From: Nocardia brevicatena NBRC 12119
GTDB lineage: Bacteria; Actinomycetota; Actinomycetes; Mycobacteriales; Mycobacteriaceae
NCBI RefSeq assembly: GCF_000308495.1
Contig: NZ_BAFU01000032.1
Coordinates: forward strand, 1 to 64,000
Direction of reading: 5' to 3'
DNA: 64,000 bases
A program made the translations under genes and the position numbers. Below are positions 17,381-26,502 of the stretch, in pieces (the stretch's first letter is position 1; each line of letters begins with the position of its first letter). The notes under the pieces were generated by a model, which saw only the letters and a program-made list of their open reading frames with translations, was not told the DNA's origin and ran no database searches.

Positions 17381-18289
17381 TTATCGGTGTGCGCGTAGTG
17401 CGTCGGCGAGCCAGGCGAAGGCGGGCACGCTGCGTGGACCCGGCGGGTGATTGTTGATCAGGCTCAGTAGTTCCCAGTAGCGTTCGACTCGGGGTTCGGC
17501 CACCAGGTCCAGCCATTCGAGCAGTGCGTGCGTTTCGGTGTCGCCCAGATCGGTGGGCACGATGCGGTCGAGGATCGCGCGGCCGGTGTCGGATTCGGGT
17601 GTGATTCCGTTGTCGACGGCCGGGCCGGCGTGCTCGAGGACCAGTGGCCGGATGCTGAGGCCGAATTCGATGCGGTTGTCGGGTTCGCCGCCGAGCACCA
17701 TCTGCCGCATGGTGTGTCGGAAATCGTTGTCGGAGACGAGTTCGGCCAGTCCTATCCAGGCATCCACCTGTGCCGAGGTCGGGTCGTCGGGTAGCTGTGG
17801 GGGCATCTGTCGCATGAGGTCGGCGATGACGAGAGCGTCGGTGTCCTCGACGCCGGCGAAGACCGTGTCGACGAAGTCGTCGATGAGCTGTTGGCGTTCG
17901 CGGGCCGATGATCGGGCGAGATTATACATCAGGGTCAGTCCTTCGGTGGTGTTCTCGCGGTGGATGGCGTTGTGGAGGACGGCTCGGTTCAGCCGCAACA
18001 TCCGGATCTGAGTGTCGAGCGCTTCGACGTGGATGGCGGCGACCTCGGCCAGGGTGGATGGTCGGTCGAGTACCTTGCGCACCGTGTCCAGGCCGAGGCC
18101 GAGTTCGCGAAGGGTGCGGATCAGTTGAAGGCGAGCGACGGCGCCGGCGTCGTAGAGGCGGTAGCCGCCAGCGGAGCGTTGCACGGGTGGAATCACTCCG
18201 CTGTCGGACCAGAATCGGATCGTGCGTGTCGACAGTCCGGTGCGGCGAGCGAGCTCTCCGATGGTGTAGCGGTCCGTCTCTGCGTCCAT
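17381..18289 (-). CDS. MerR-family transcriptional regulator
   Basis: A 302-residue regulator with an N-terminal MerR helix-turn-helix (YTIGELARRTGLSTRTIRFW then SDSGVIPPVQRSAGGYRLYD), a dimerisation helix, and a C-terminal region of about 180 residues with no recognised binding motif and no metal-binding Cys pattern. ATG at 18289 starts the protein next to MDAETDRYT. A perfect MerR-type operator lies about 14 bases upstream, so it most likely controls its own gene. The effector is unknown. Confidence 0.88.
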   Translation of the reverse strand: MDAETDRYTIGELARRTGLSTRTIRFWSDSGVIPPVQRSAGGYRLYDAGAVARLQLIRTLRELGLGLDTVRKVLDRPSTLAEVAAIHVEALDTQIRMLRLNRAVLHNAIHRENTTEGLTLMYNLARSSARERQQLIDDFVDTVFAGVEDTDALVIADLMRQMPPQLPDDPTSAQVDAWIGLAELVSDNDFRHTMRQMVLGGEPDNRIEFGLSIRPLVLEHAGPAVDNGITPESDTGRAILDRIVPTDLGDTETHALLEWLDLVAEPRVERYWELLSLINNHPPGPRSVPAFAWLADALRAHR

Positions 18290-18302
18290 GCCACCAACCT
18301 GC

Positions 18303-18326
18303 ACCTTCCACCCACTGGAAGGTCAA
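18303..18326 (-). promoter_or_regulatory. MerR operator/promoter, autoregulatory
   Basis: ACCTTCCA (18303-18310) and TGGAAGGT (18316-18323) are perfect reverse complements with 5 bases between. On the minus strand TTGACC (-35) is followed after a 19-base spacer by CAGGTT (-10), the over-long spacing typical of MerR-controlled promoters. It sits just upstream of the MerR gene ATG. Confidence 0.7.
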
Positions 18327-18466
18327 GCCGGACACCGCCCCCGGCGCGCCTACAGCAGCGGGACGAGATCGGAAGAGGGTGTCGCGGTGCCGCGGCGGCC
18401 GTATCCGCAGCGCCGCAAGGAGGCCGAACGTGATGTCGGCGAGCCTTCGGCTGTTGGGTCAGCGCG

Positions 18467-19933
18467 TCAGCGAGTGTGACGTAGCCGGGCGGCCCGGAGG
18501 GTGAGGTAGTCACGTTCGGCGACACTGCCGGTCCGGTGGGCCGCCGCGGCGTATTGCGCGATGGCGGCCGGGATATCGCCGGACATCTCGTAGAGGTGGG
18601 CGCGGACGGCGGCCAGACGGTGTGTGCCGGACAGGGGTTCGTCGAGATCGGCGATGAGCGTGAGAGCGGCCTCGGGGCCGTGCACCATGGCGGTGGCGAC
18701 CGCGCGGTTGAGCGTCACCAGCGGGCCCGGTGCCACCCGTTCCAGCAGGTGGTACAGCCGCAGAATCGAGGCCCAGTCGGTGTTCTCGTGATGCGCGGCC
18801 TGGGCGTGCAGTGCCGCGATGGCGGCCTGGATCTGGTAGGGGCCGGTGAGGCCGTGCCGCATGGTGGCGGTGATCAGGCGGAGGCCCTCGGTGATCGTCG
18901 CGCGGTCCCAGCGGTGTCGGTCCTGGTCGGACAGCGGGATGAGCTCACCGGCGGGTCCGGTGCGGGCCGCGCGGCGGGCGTCGGTGAGCAGCATGAGGGC
19001 GAGCAGGCCGCCGACCTCGGGGTCCTCGGGAAGCAGTCGGTGTACCCGGCGGGTGAGTCGGATCGCCTCGGTGGACAGGTCGGTGCGCTGTAGCCGTGGG
19101 CCGGACGTGCTGGTGTGTCCTTCGGTGAAGATCAGGTACAGCACGCGCAGCACCGCGACCAACCGCTGTCGCCATTCGCCCGGGCCGGGTGGGGCGAACG
19201 GGCGGGCCTGCTTCGCGAGAAGCCTTTTGGCCCGGGTGATTCGCTGCGCCATGGTGGCTTCCGGCAGGAGGAAGGCCCGGGCGATCTCGGTGGTGGTGAG
19301 TCCGGCGACGGCCCGCAGGGTCAAGGCGATGGCCCCCGCGGGTGGAAGGGTGGGATGGCAGCAGAGGAAGAGCAGGGTGAGCGTGTCGTCGGGTTCGGGA
19401 TCGGTGGCGTGCGGTGGCGCGGTGCGGGACGGTCGGGCGGGCGGGGGTGAGAGATCGCCGGTCGTCGGATCGGTGGCGGCGGCCGGTCGGGCGTCGTGGG
19501 AGCGGCTCTTCCCGGTGTCCGCCCGGAGGTTGCCGGAACGGCCGACCGGGGTGGGCGTCGGTGGCTCGGCCTGCCCTTCATGGCGTGCGGTGGTGGACGG
19601 CCCGAGATCCAGGGGGAGGGGCGCGTCCACGACCACCGATTCGGGTGTCGTCGGGGCCGGGCGCGTGTCCCGTGCGGCCGCGATGGCCTCTCGGTTGCGG
19701 CGGGCGATATCGGCGCGGATGGTGTCGGTGATCCGGCGCTGCGCCACCTGCAGCAGCCAGGCCTGGGGATTGTCCGGTACCCCGTCGGCGGGCCAGCGGG
19801 TGACGGCGGCGAGCATGGCCTCCTGCAGTGCGTCCTCGGCGGCGGTGAAATCGCCGAATTTACGGATCAGCGGGCCGAGGACCTGCGGCGTGAGATCACG
19901 CAGCAGGTCCTCGATCGTCCGGGTTCCGGTCAT
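18467..19933 (-). CDS. ECF42-type sigma factor with TPR-like C-terminal domain
   Basis: A 488-residue sigma factor. Region 2 (FGDFTAAEDALQEAMLAAV near residue 26, PQAWLLQVAQRRITD near residue 56) and region 4 (LTTTEIARAFLLPEATMAQR near residue 212) are followed by a long helical C-terminal domain (TPR-like, DUF6596 type). ECF42 factors are linked to YCII/DGPF-type proteins, and one lies 7 bases upstream. Between regions 2 and 4 there is an extra Pro/Thr-rich stretch of about 70 residues (near residues 105-180), longer than I expect in this family. It acts in the cytoplasm on RNA polymerase. Confidence 0.9.
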   Translation of the reverse strand: MTGTRTIEDLLRDLTPQVLGPLIRKFGDFTAAEDALQEAMLAAVTRWPADGVPDNPQAWLLQVAQRRITDTIRADIARRNREAIAAARDTRPAPTTPESVVVDAPLPLDLGPSTTARHEGQAEPPTPTPVGRSGNLRADTGKSRSHDARPAAATDPTTGDLSPPPARPSRTAPPHATDPEPDDTLTLLFLCCHPTLPPAGAIALTLRAVAGLTTTEIARAFLLPEATMAQRITRAKRLLAKQARPFAPPGPGEWRQRLVAVLRVLYLIFTEGHTSTSGPRLQRTDLSTEAIRLTRRVHRLLPEDPEVGGLLALMLLTDARRAARTGPAGELIPLSDQDRHRWDRATITEGLRLITATMRHGLTGPYQIQAAIAALHAQAAHHENTDWASILRLYHLLERVAPGPLVTLNRAVATAMVHGPEAALTLIADLDEPLSGTHRLAAVRAHLYEMSGDIPAAIAQYAAAAHRTGSVAERDYLTLRAARLRHTR

Positions 19934-19940
19934 TCGCGGG

Positions 19941-20342
19941 TCACATATCGGTGGCCGGGGCGGTCATCAGCGGACGCACCTCGATGTACTCGCCGATGGG
20001 TTTGCCGCCGGGGCCGGGGGCGGCCGACGCCTGGGCGGCGATCTCGAGGGCGCGTTCTTCGCTGTCCACGTCCACGATCCAGTAGCCGGCCAGGAATTCC
20101 TTGGTTTCGGCCCACGGGCCCTCGGTCACCACGGGCGCCGAGCGGCCGTCCGAGCTGACGATCCGCGCCTGCTCCGGCCCGCCCAGTCCCTGGGCGTCCA
20201 CCAGTTCCCCGGCCGCGGCGAGTTGCTCGCCGAGGGTGTGCTGGAATTCGATATGGGCGGCGATGTCCTCCGGCGCCCAGTCCGTTATCGGGGTGTCGCA
20301 GTACGCGGCGGGGGCGTAGGTCTTGATCAGCATGTACTTCAT
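19941..20342 (-). CDS. YCII-related (DGPF-type) protein, ECF42 partner
   Basis: A 133-residue alpha/beta-barrel-type protein with MKYMLIKTYAP at the N-terminus, GPWAETKEFLAGYWIVDVDS in the middle and EIRPL-like EVRPLMTAP at the end, the pattern of YCII-domain (DGPF) proteins. These are the constant genomic partners of ECF42 sigma factors and are thought to be their targets or part of their signal. ATG at 20342; the sigma gene begins 7 bases after its stop, so they form an operon. Confidence 0.88.
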   Translation of the reverse strand: MKYMLIKTYAPAAYCDTPITDWAPEDIAAHIEFQHTLGEQLAAAGELVDAQGLGGPEQARIVSSDGRSAPVVTEGPWAETKEFLAGYWIVDVDSEERALEIAAQASAAPGPGGKPIGEYIEVRPLMTAPATDM

Positions 20343-20457
20343 GGGTTCGACTCCTTCGTCGCGGTGCGCCCCGGTGGCGCTTTCGTGGACGGGTCGGAGC
20401 CGGCGCCGGCCGTTCGACGTATTTCCCCGAAATATTTTGTGATGCGTATCACATTCG

Positions 20458-21678
20458 CTACAGCGGTATCGAGGTGTCCGCAAGGCGTTCCGGATCGACC
20501 GGGTCGCCCGAGAGGATGAGTTCTCCGATCCGGTCGCCCACATCCCAGACATTGACATTCATCCCGGCCAGCACGCGGTTGACCGAGTCCAGCCAGAAGG
20601 CCACGAACTCCCGTCCCTCACGATCACCGCGCACCACGACCTGCTCGTAGTCGCCGGCGGCGGTGTAGCCGGTGTACTCCATCCCGAGGTCGTACTGGTC
20701 GGTGAAGAAGTACGGCAAGCGGTCGTAAACCGCGTGCTTTCCCAGCATGGTGGCCGCGGCCACCGCGGGCTGGTTCAACGCGTTCGCCCAGTGCTCGACC
20801 CGGATACGGCGGCCCAGCAGTGGATGCAGCTGTTCGGCGATATCCCCGACGGCCACGATATCGGGATCGCTGGTGGTCAGACCCGCATCGACCAGGACGC
20901 CGCTGTCGACCTCGAGCCCGGCCTGGGCCGCGAGCTCGATATCCGGCTTCGCCCCCACCGCCACCAGGACAGCGTCGGCATCGATGGTGGTCCCGTCACC
21001 CAGCCGCACACCGCTCGCACGGCCCCCGTCGGTGACGATCCGCTCGACCTGTACCCCGAACCGCAGATCGACCCCGTGCACGCGGTGCAGATCCGCGAAC
21101 ATCGCACCCATCTCCGGGCCGAGCGCACCGAGCAGCGGTGCCTGCGCCGCGTCGACGATCGTCACCTCGACACCGGCCGCGCGGGCCGCGGCGGTCACCT
21201 CGAGCCCGATCCAGCCCGCCCCGATCACGGCGAGCCGGCGCGCGGTGCCGAACAGCCGGATGAGCGCGTCGGAATCCTCCAGGGTGCGCAGGGTGTACAC
21301 CCCCTCGGCGTCGGCGCCCGGGATCGGCAGCCGCCGCGGCGTGGCCCCGGTGGCCAACGCCAGTTTGTCGTAGCCCAGGGTCGAGCCATCGGGCAGCGAG
21401 ACCGTTTTCGTGGCCCGGTCGATCGCGGTGACCTCGGTGCCGAGCCGGAGGTCGATATGGTGGTCGCGATACCAGGCGGCCGTCTCGACGGTGAAATCCC
21501 TCAGGGCCTTCTTCCCCGCCAGGTGTTCCTTGGACAGCGGCGGACGCTCGTACGGGAGGTGCTCTTCGGCGCCGATCAGCGTGACGACGCCTTCGAAGTC
21601 GTTGTCGCGCAGCGCTTGCGCCACCTTGGCGCCGGCCAGGCCACCGCCTACGACGACGAAATGGTGCGCAGAGGTCAT
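20458..21678 (-). CDS. NAD(P)H-dependent FAD oxidoreductase (ferredoxin/rubredoxin-reductase type)
   Basis: A 406-residue flavoprotein. FVVVGGGLAGAKVAQAL near residue 7 binds FAD, RLAVIGAGWIGLEVTAAA near residue 148 binds NAD(P)H, and DIVAVGDIAEQ near residue 275 is the second FAD motif. The PYERPPLSKEHL segment near residue 43 is typical of putidaredoxin-reductase-like enzymes. The C-terminal domain (WANALNQPAVAA, then DYEQVVVRGD) matches the reductase C-terminal fold. It probably feeds electrons to a small redox protein, none of which is encoded nearby. It diverges from the DsbA-like gene. Confidence 0.9.
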   Translation of the reverse strand: MTSAHHFVVVGGGLAGAKVAQALRDNDFEGVVTLIGAEEHLPYERPPLSKEHLAGKKALRDFTVETAAWYRDHHIDLRLGTEVTAIDRATKTVSLPDGSTLGYDKLALATGATPRRLPIPGADAEGVYTLRTLEDSDALIRLFGTARRLAVIGAGWIGLEVTAAARAAGVEVTIVDAAQAPLLGALGPEMGAMFADLHRVHGVDLRFGVQVERIVTDGGRASGVRLGDGTTIDADAVLVAVGAKPDIELAAQAGLEVDSGVLVDAGLTTSDPDIVAVGDIAEQLHPLLGRRIRVEHWANALNQPAVAAATMLGKHAVYDRLPYFFTDQYDLGMEYTGYTAAGDYEQVVVRGDREGREFVAFWLDSVNRVLAGMNVNVWDVGDRIGELILSGDPVDPERLADTSIPL

Positions 21679-21853
21679 AGCGGACTCCTTGATCGCGGTC
21701 GAACCGAACAGCGAGCCGAACTTCTGAGCGTCACCCTACTGGCGATACCGGCCGCCGTTCCGCAAAAACCGGGAACGAATACCGCGTCGTCATGGTTGCT
21801 GGATAGAGAGCGGTGATACCCGCCACTCCACGATGAACGGAGAGGACAACCCT

Positions 21854-22504
21854 GTGACCGAGCCTGGCAAAGACACTGCCAAAGACGTAGCCGACTTCTG
21901 GTTCGACCCGCTGTGCCCGTGGTGCTGGATCACCTCCCGCTGGATTCTCGAGGTCGAGCAGGTGCGTGATATCGAGGCCCGCTTCCACGTCATGAGCCTG
22001 GCCGTACTCAACGAGGATCGAGATCTGCCGCCGGAGTACCAGGAACTGATGAAGTCCGCCTGGGGTCCGGTGCGGGTGGCGGTCGCGGCCGCCCGTGAGC
22101 ACGGCGACAAGGTGCTGTCGCCGCTCTACACCGCCATGGGCACCCGCATCCACAACCGCCGGGCCGAATACGAGCGCGACAGCCGACAGGAAACCCTCGC
22201 CGCGGTCGTCGCCGACGCCTTGGACGAGGTAGGGCTGCCCGCGTCGCTGGCCGCCGCCGCCGAGAGCACCGACTACGACGAGGAACTGCGCGCCGGCCAC
22301 CACGCCGGTATGGACAAGGTCGGCAAGGATGTGGGCACGCCCACCATCCACGTCAACGGTGTCGCCTTCTTCGGTCCGGTGCTGTCGCGGATTCCGCGCG
22401 GCGAAGAGGCCGGGAAGCTGTGGGACGCGGTGGTCACTCTCGCCGCCTACCCGCATTTCTTCGAACTCAAGCGCACCCGCGACGAGGAACCGACCTTCGA
22501 CTGA
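21854..22504 (+). CDS. DsbA-family mycothiol-linked oxidoreductase (Rv2466c-like)
   Basis: A 216-residue thioredoxin-fold protein with the active site CPWC at residues 21-24 in [10 protein letters not shown] and a helical insert before the cis-Pro region ([10 protein letters not shown]). It has no signal peptide, so it works in the cytoplasm. The M. tuberculosis homologue Rv2466c is a mycothiol-dependent reductase that also activates nitro drugs, and it neighbours rpiB as here. GTG at 21854 is chosen because GGAGAGGA lies 7 bases upstream; an ATG at 21833 is a weaker alternative. Confidence 0.9.
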   Translation: MTEPGKDTAKDVADFWFDPLCPWCWITSRWILEVEQVRDIEARFHVMSLAVLNEDRDLPPEYQELMKSAWGPVRVAVAAAREHGDKVLSPLYTAMGTRIHNRRAEYERDSRQETLAAVVADALDEVGLPASLAAAAESTDYDEELRAGHHAGMDKVGKDVGTPTIHVNGVAFFGPVLSRIPRGEEAGKLWDAVVTLAAYPHFFELKRTRDEEPTFD

Positions 22505-22541
22505 AGCCTCACCGCACGGTGGCGCGGCCGCGGGGTTCGAC

Positions 22542-22580
22542 GGGCGAACGGGCCCGTCGGGCCCCCTGGCCTGTTCGCCC
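22542..22580. terminator. Hairpin after the DsbA-like gene
   Basis: GGGCGAAC (22542-22549) and GTTCGCCC (22573-22580) are exact reverse complements, and the stem extends inward by GGGCC/GGCCT with one wobble pair. It follows the stop codon at 22504 and probably ends that transcript before rpiB. Confidence 0.6.
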
Positions 22581-22776
22581 TGTCGCGCCGCGGGCAGACG
22601 GCAGCGGCGGCAGGTCCTCGCGCCGGTCGTGGTAGCGGTCGCCACCGGCGGACTTCCGGACGGTGCCGGTCCCGCACGGTTGCGGCGGGACCGGCGCGGC
22701 AGGGAATCCGTTCTGGGTCCGCAGGGGTACCCGCCCGGCTCGGAGGCCGGTTCGGCCGCCTGACACAATCGCACCC

Positions 22777-23250
22777 ATGCGCGTATATCTGGGTGCCGAT
22801 CACGCCGGTTTCGAACTGAAGAACGCCGTCAAGGCTCATCTGGAACAGGCCGGTCACGAGGTCGTCGACTGCGGTGCTCTCGCCTACGACGCTCTCGACG
22901 ACTACCCCGCCTTCTGTATCGAGGCGGCGCGGCGCACCGTCGCCGACCCGGGCAGCCTGGGCCTGGTCTTCGGCGGTAGCGGCAACGGTGAGCAGATCGC
23001 CGCCAACAAGGTGCCCGGCGCCCGCTGCGCGCTGGCCTGGAGCGTGGAAACCGCCACACTGGCCCGGGAACACAACAACGCCCAGCTGATCGGGATCGGC
23101 GGCCGGATGCACTCCACCGAAGAAGCGCTGGCCATCGTGGACGCCTTCATCTCCACCCCGTGGTCGGGGGAGGAGCGGCACCAGCGGCGCATCGATATCC
23201 TCGCCGACTACGAGAAGACCGGCGAGCCCCCGGCGCTGCCCGCCGAATAG
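22777..23250 (+). CDS. rpiB: Ribose-5-phosphate isomerase B
   Basis: A 157-residue RpiB/LacAB-family enzyme that interconverts ribose-5-phosphate and ribulose-5-phosphate. It starts MRVYLGADHAGFELK with the Asp-His pair near residues 8-9, and GGSGNGEQIAANKVPGARCA near residues 67-86 contains the catalytic Glu of actinobacterial RpiB. The length equals that of M. tuberculosis RpiB (Rv2465c). It lies 13 bases before the Nei-like glycosylase gene, giving a two-gene operon. Confidence 0.95.
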   Translation: MRVYLGADHAGFELKNAVKAHLEQAGHEVVDCGALAYDALDDYPAFCIEAARRTVADPGSLGLVFGGSGNGEQIAANKVPGARCALAWSVETATLAREHNNAQLIGIGGRMHSTEEALAIVDAFISTPWSGEERHQRRIDILADYEKTGEPPALPAE

Positions 23251-23263
23251 TCGGTCGTCGACG

Positions 23264-24076
23264 GTGCCGGAAGGTCACACCCTGCACCGCCTGGCACGTC
23301 TGCATCAGCGGCGGCTGAGCGGCGGGGTGGTGCGGGTATCCAGCCCACAGGGCAAGTTCGCCGCCGGGGCCGCCCTGGTGGACGGCCGAGTGCTGGTGCG
23401 GGCGCAGGCGTGGGGCAAACACCTGTTACACGAATACGAGTCGGACCTGACCGTGCATATCCACCTCGGGCTGTACGGCGCCTTCACGGAGTCGACGCTG
23501 CCGATGGGCGAGCCGGTCGGGCAGGTGCGGATGCGGATGTACGGCACCGGACGCGACGGTATCGGCTTCGGCACCGATCTGCGCGGCCCGAACACCTGCG
23601 AGATCCTCACCCCGCCGGAGGTCGCCGCGCTGATCGACCGGCTCGGTCCCGACCCGCTGCGCCGCGACGCCGACCCCGACCGCGCATGGCAGCGCATCCA
23701 CCGCTCCCATCGGCCGATCGGCTCACTGCTGATGGATCAGCGAATCGTGGCCGGTGTCGGCAACGTCTACCGGGCGGAAGTGCTGTTCCGTCACGGCATA
23801 TCCCCCGCCCGACCGGGCACCTCGGTGAGCGCACGGGAGTGGGCGGCGATCTGGTCGGATCTGGTGGAGCTCATGCGGGTGGGGGTGCGGCGCGGCAAAA
23901 TGCACGTCGTGCGGCCCGAACATGATCACGGCGCGCCGTCGTACGCGCCGGATCGGCCGCGCACCTACGTCTACCGGCGGGTGGGGGAACCGTGCCGGAT
24001 CTGCGTGACCCCGGTGACCCATTCGGTGCTGGAGGGCCGGAACCTCTTCTGGTGCCCGACGTGCCAGCCGGAGTGA
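23264..24076 (+). CDS. Fpg/Nei-family DNA glycosylase (Rv2464c-like)
   Basis: A 270-residue base-excision repair enzyme. After Met it begins PEGHTLHRLA, with the catalytic Pro2 and Glu3 of the family. The helix-two-turn-helix region contains GSLLMDQRIVAGVGNVYRAE near residues 155-174, and the C-terminal zinc finger has CRIC and CPTC pairs. GTG at 23264 gives the required processed N-terminus. The Nei-like mycobacterial homologue (Rv2464c) is next to rpiB. It cuts damaged bases and nicks DNA by beta/delta elimination. Confidence 0.9.
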   Translation: MPEGHTLHRLARLHQRRLSGGVVRVSSPQGKFAAGAALVDGRVLVRAQAWGKHLLHEYESDLTVHIHLGLYGAFTESTLPMGEPVGQVRMRMYGTGRDGIGFGTDLRGPNTCEILTPPEVAALIDRLGPDPLRRDADPDRAWQRIHRSHRPIGSLLMDQRIVAGVGNVYRAEVLFRHGISPARPGTSVSAREWAAIWSDLVELMRVGVRRGKMHVVRPEHDHGAPSYAPDRPRTYVYRRVGEPCRICVTPVTHSVLEGRNLFWCPTCQPE

Positions 24077-24105
24077 TCCGACTCGGCCGCCACCCGCAAC
24101 GGCGC

Positions 24106-24121
24106 CGGCCGCGTGCGGCCG
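24106..24121. terminator. Palindrome between convergent genes
   Basis: CGGCCGC (24106-24112) and GCGGCCG (24115-24121) form a perfect 7-bp stem between the ends of the Nei-like gene and the GGDEF gene. A likely shared terminator. Confidence 0.55.
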
Positions 24122-24130
24122 ACCGTCGCG

Positions 24131-25075
24131 TCAGCCGGCGACGGCCGGAACCTCGTCGGCCTCGGCATGCACGAACCGCCGGCCGCCCGCCGTTTTCGCC
24201 GAGTACATCGCCTGATCGGCCCGACGCAGCAGCTCGTCGAGTTCGCATGGTGTCCCCGGCGGGGCGCAGGCGGTGCCCACACTCGCCGAGACCGGAACCG
24301 GGCCCGCCGAGGACCACACCGGATCGTTCAGGGTGGTCACGATCCGGCGGGCCAGCTCGCCCACATTGTGGGTCGAGTTGACCGCCAGTACGAACTCGTC
24401 TCCGCCGTACCGGCAGACCACGGCGTCGGGCGGACACACCTTCCGCAGCCGGATGGCCAGTTCGACCAGCACCTCGTCGCCGACCGCGTGCCCATAACCG
24501 TCGTTGATCTGCTTGAACCGGTCCAGATCCACCACCAGCAGCCCGACCCCGCGGTTCGGGTCGCCGGCCATCAGCCGGACCCGGTCCCGCAACAGGGTCC
24601 GGTTGGCCAGATCGGTGAGCGCGTCGTGGGTGGCCTCGTGCTGTAAGCGGTGCTGTAACGCGGTGATTTCCTGAACCCGCAGCGATACCGCCGCCGACAG
24701 ATTCTGCTTCTGTTCGGCCAGGGCCCGTTCCTGGAGGGCCTGGGCGTAGCTGTCGATGGCCTGACTGGCGACCAGCGGCCACCGCGTGGCCACCAGCGAC
24801 CCCCGGGGACCAGCGGGAAAGCCGAGCAGCGTACGGGTGGACAGGGCCAACATCCTGATGCGCTCACACGGGGCGGCGCACAGCCGCGCCCCCAGTCGTC
24901 GCGCGGGAAGGATCGGGAAGGGCTCGGCCGCGGCGAGCTCGAGCAGCCGCTCGATGATCTCGACGAGGACAGGTTCGACATCGTGCGGCCGTACCTCGGT
25001 GCCGGCCTGGGTACATGCGGCGGTCGCCCATTTCCTGGCGGCCTCGCGAATCGGTGGGGTGGTGTCGGTGCCCAT
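24131..25075 (-). CDS. GGDEF-domain protein (probable diguanylate cyclase)
   Basis: A 314-residue protein. The first 140 residues are helical with no recognised sensor, ending in a coiled segment (LQERALAEQKQNLSAAVSLR). The GGDEF domain follows: DALTDLANRTLLRDR, VDLDRFKQINDGYGHAVGDE, and an intact active site RYGGDEFV. No RxxD I-site is visible five residues before GGDEF, so product inhibition is probably absent. It would make cyclic di-GMP from GTP. ATG at 25075; no membrane helix, so cytosolic. Confidence 0.87.
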   Translation of the reverse strand: MGTDTTPPIREAARKWATAACTQAGTEVRPHDVEPVLVEIIERLLELAAAEPFPILPARRLGARLCAAPCERIRMLALSTRTLLGFPAGPRGSLVATRWPLVASQAIDSYAQALQERALAEQKQNLSAAVSLRVQEITALQHRLQHEATHDALTDLANRTLLRDRVRLMAGDPNRGVGLLVVDLDRFKQINDGYGHAVGDEVLVELAIRLRKVCPPDAVVCRYGGDEFVLAVNSTHNVGELARRIVTTLNDPVWSSAGPVPVSASVGTACAPPGTPCELDELLRRADQAMYSAKTAGGRRFVHAEADEVPAVAG

Positions 25076-25493
25076 GCCGATCACCGCGGACGGACGGCGT
25101 CGGCGTGTGGTCGGCCGCTGCCCGAGTGGGTTCCGAACCGACCCCGATCCTCGCTACCGCAATGCGGATGGTCCACCTTGCTCGGGTGCACGCTCACCGC
25201 CCCCTTTCCAGCTACCCCGCTCCAGCACGACGATGGTAGCAAGCGGATCCGACCCCAATAACCCCGATATGCAACAAGTTCTCGCCTTTCGGGGGAAATT
25301 GTCTCCCGCCGCGATCGCGGCCGAACCGCTTGTGCGCCATCCGATTGCCATTCGTTCGCGCGGTGCTCGTTCACGCGGGGCGGCCGAGGTGTCGCCACGA
25401 CAGGCGGGGGGCTGATTGGCGTAGGGAAAGTGTGATTGGGTACAGTCGCTCATGCACACGACATCGTGGCGATCCCATCGGTGTCGTATGCCT
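25076..25493. other. Intergenic stretch without recognised gene
   Basis: About 418 bases between the start of the GGDEF gene and the tRNA-Gly gene. It must hold the promoters of the GGDEF gene (left, minus) and of the tRNA genes (right, plus). I see no convincing coding frame, repeat or RNA motif in it. Confidence 0.5.
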
Positions 25494-25564
<71 letters not shown>

Positions 25565-25604
25565 CGTACGCGGCATGCTCGCCTGGTGGCCCCGGGCGAA
25601 GTCA

Positions 25605-25679
<75 letters not shown>

Positions 25680-25719
25680 ACCTTTTCACGGTTTCGTGGT
25701 GGGGATACCGGGGGTATCG

Positions 25720-26502
25720 CTACTGGCCGAATGCCTGTTTCGCCTGCGCGGGCAGCGCCGCGGTCGGTAGTTCGGCGTAGCGGCCGAATGCCTGGTCGAT
25801 CAGCTCCGACGCGGCCCGGGTGGCGATGAGCCGGGCGATGGCCAGTTCGGTTTCCAGCTTGGTGCGGTCCTTGGGGCTGCGTTCGGACCTCTCGTAGTTC
25901 TGACCCGCCAGAACGTAGAACAGCTCGTTCGCGTAGCGGCCGGCGATGCGGTCGCAGTCGGACCGGAGGCGCTCGACCAGATGGAAGGTCTCCTGCGGCG
26001 GGAGACCGGCGTCCGTCAGGCGGGTCGCCAGATCGCAGCAGCGTGGGTTGGCGATCCGGTACACATCGAACGGATCGCCGTCGGAGGTCAGCGCCTGCTG
26101 TACGTAGTCGGGCAGTTCCGCACGGGGGTCGGACTTCGGGGGGGCGGGTTCCGACTTCGGCGGTGCCGCGGTCTCTGCGGAGCCCTTCGCGGTCCCATTG
26201 GCGGCCGGTTGCTCCGCGGAGCCGTCGGCCGGGGTATCGGTGACGCCGAGGACCTCGGCCAGCCCGTCGCCGCGGTCCCAGGCCGCGAGCAGCTCCCTGA
26301 TCCCGTTCAGCTTCATGCCCCGGCCGAGTAGCCGGCTGATCGTCTGCAGTCGATTGAGGTGGTCGCTTCCGTAGTACCCGATCCGTCCACGCACTTCGGG
26401 CGACGGCAGGAGCCCCCGCTCGTGGTACACGCGGACACTGCGCACGGTGGTCTCGGCGGCCCGCGCCAGCTCGTCGATCGTGTACTCGGACTCTCCAGAC
26501 AT
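25720..26502 (-). CDS. MerR-family transcriptional regulator
   Basis: A 260-residue regulator with an N-terminal MerR helix-turn-helix (YTIDELARAAETTVRSVRVY then HERGLLPSPEVRGRIGYYG). A low-complexity Ala/Pro/Lys-rich linker (about residues 95-125) leads to a helical C-terminal domain (LPDYVQQALTSDGDPFDVYR, then ETFHLVERLRSDCDRIAGRY). No metal-binding Cys motif is seen. It diverges from the WhiB-like gene across about 270 bases, so the two may share control. Effector unknown. Confidence 0.87.
   Translation of the reverse strand: MSGESEYTIDELARAAETTVRSVRVYHERGLLPSPEVRGRIGYYGSDHLNRLQTISRLLGRGMKLNGIRELLAAWDRGDGLAEVLGVTDTPADGSAEQPAANGTAKGSAETAAPPKSEPAPPKSDPRAELPDYVQQALTSDGDPFDVYRIANPRCCDLATRLTDAGLPPQETFHLVERLRSDCDRIAGRYANELFYVLAGQNYERSERSPKDRTKLETELAIARLIATRAASELIDQAFGRYAELPTAALPAQAKQAFGQ

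Noticed and set aside
16203-17450. A 415-residue plus-strand frame opposite the ECF41-linked oxidoreductase
   Set aside because: Antisense shadow of a gene with clear FAD and NAD motifs; low-complexity Gly/Asp-rich translation.
18846-20519. A 557-residue plus-strand frame opposite the ECF42 sigma and YCII genes
   Set aside because: Covers two well-supported genes on the other strand; Arg/Ser-rich translation without domains.
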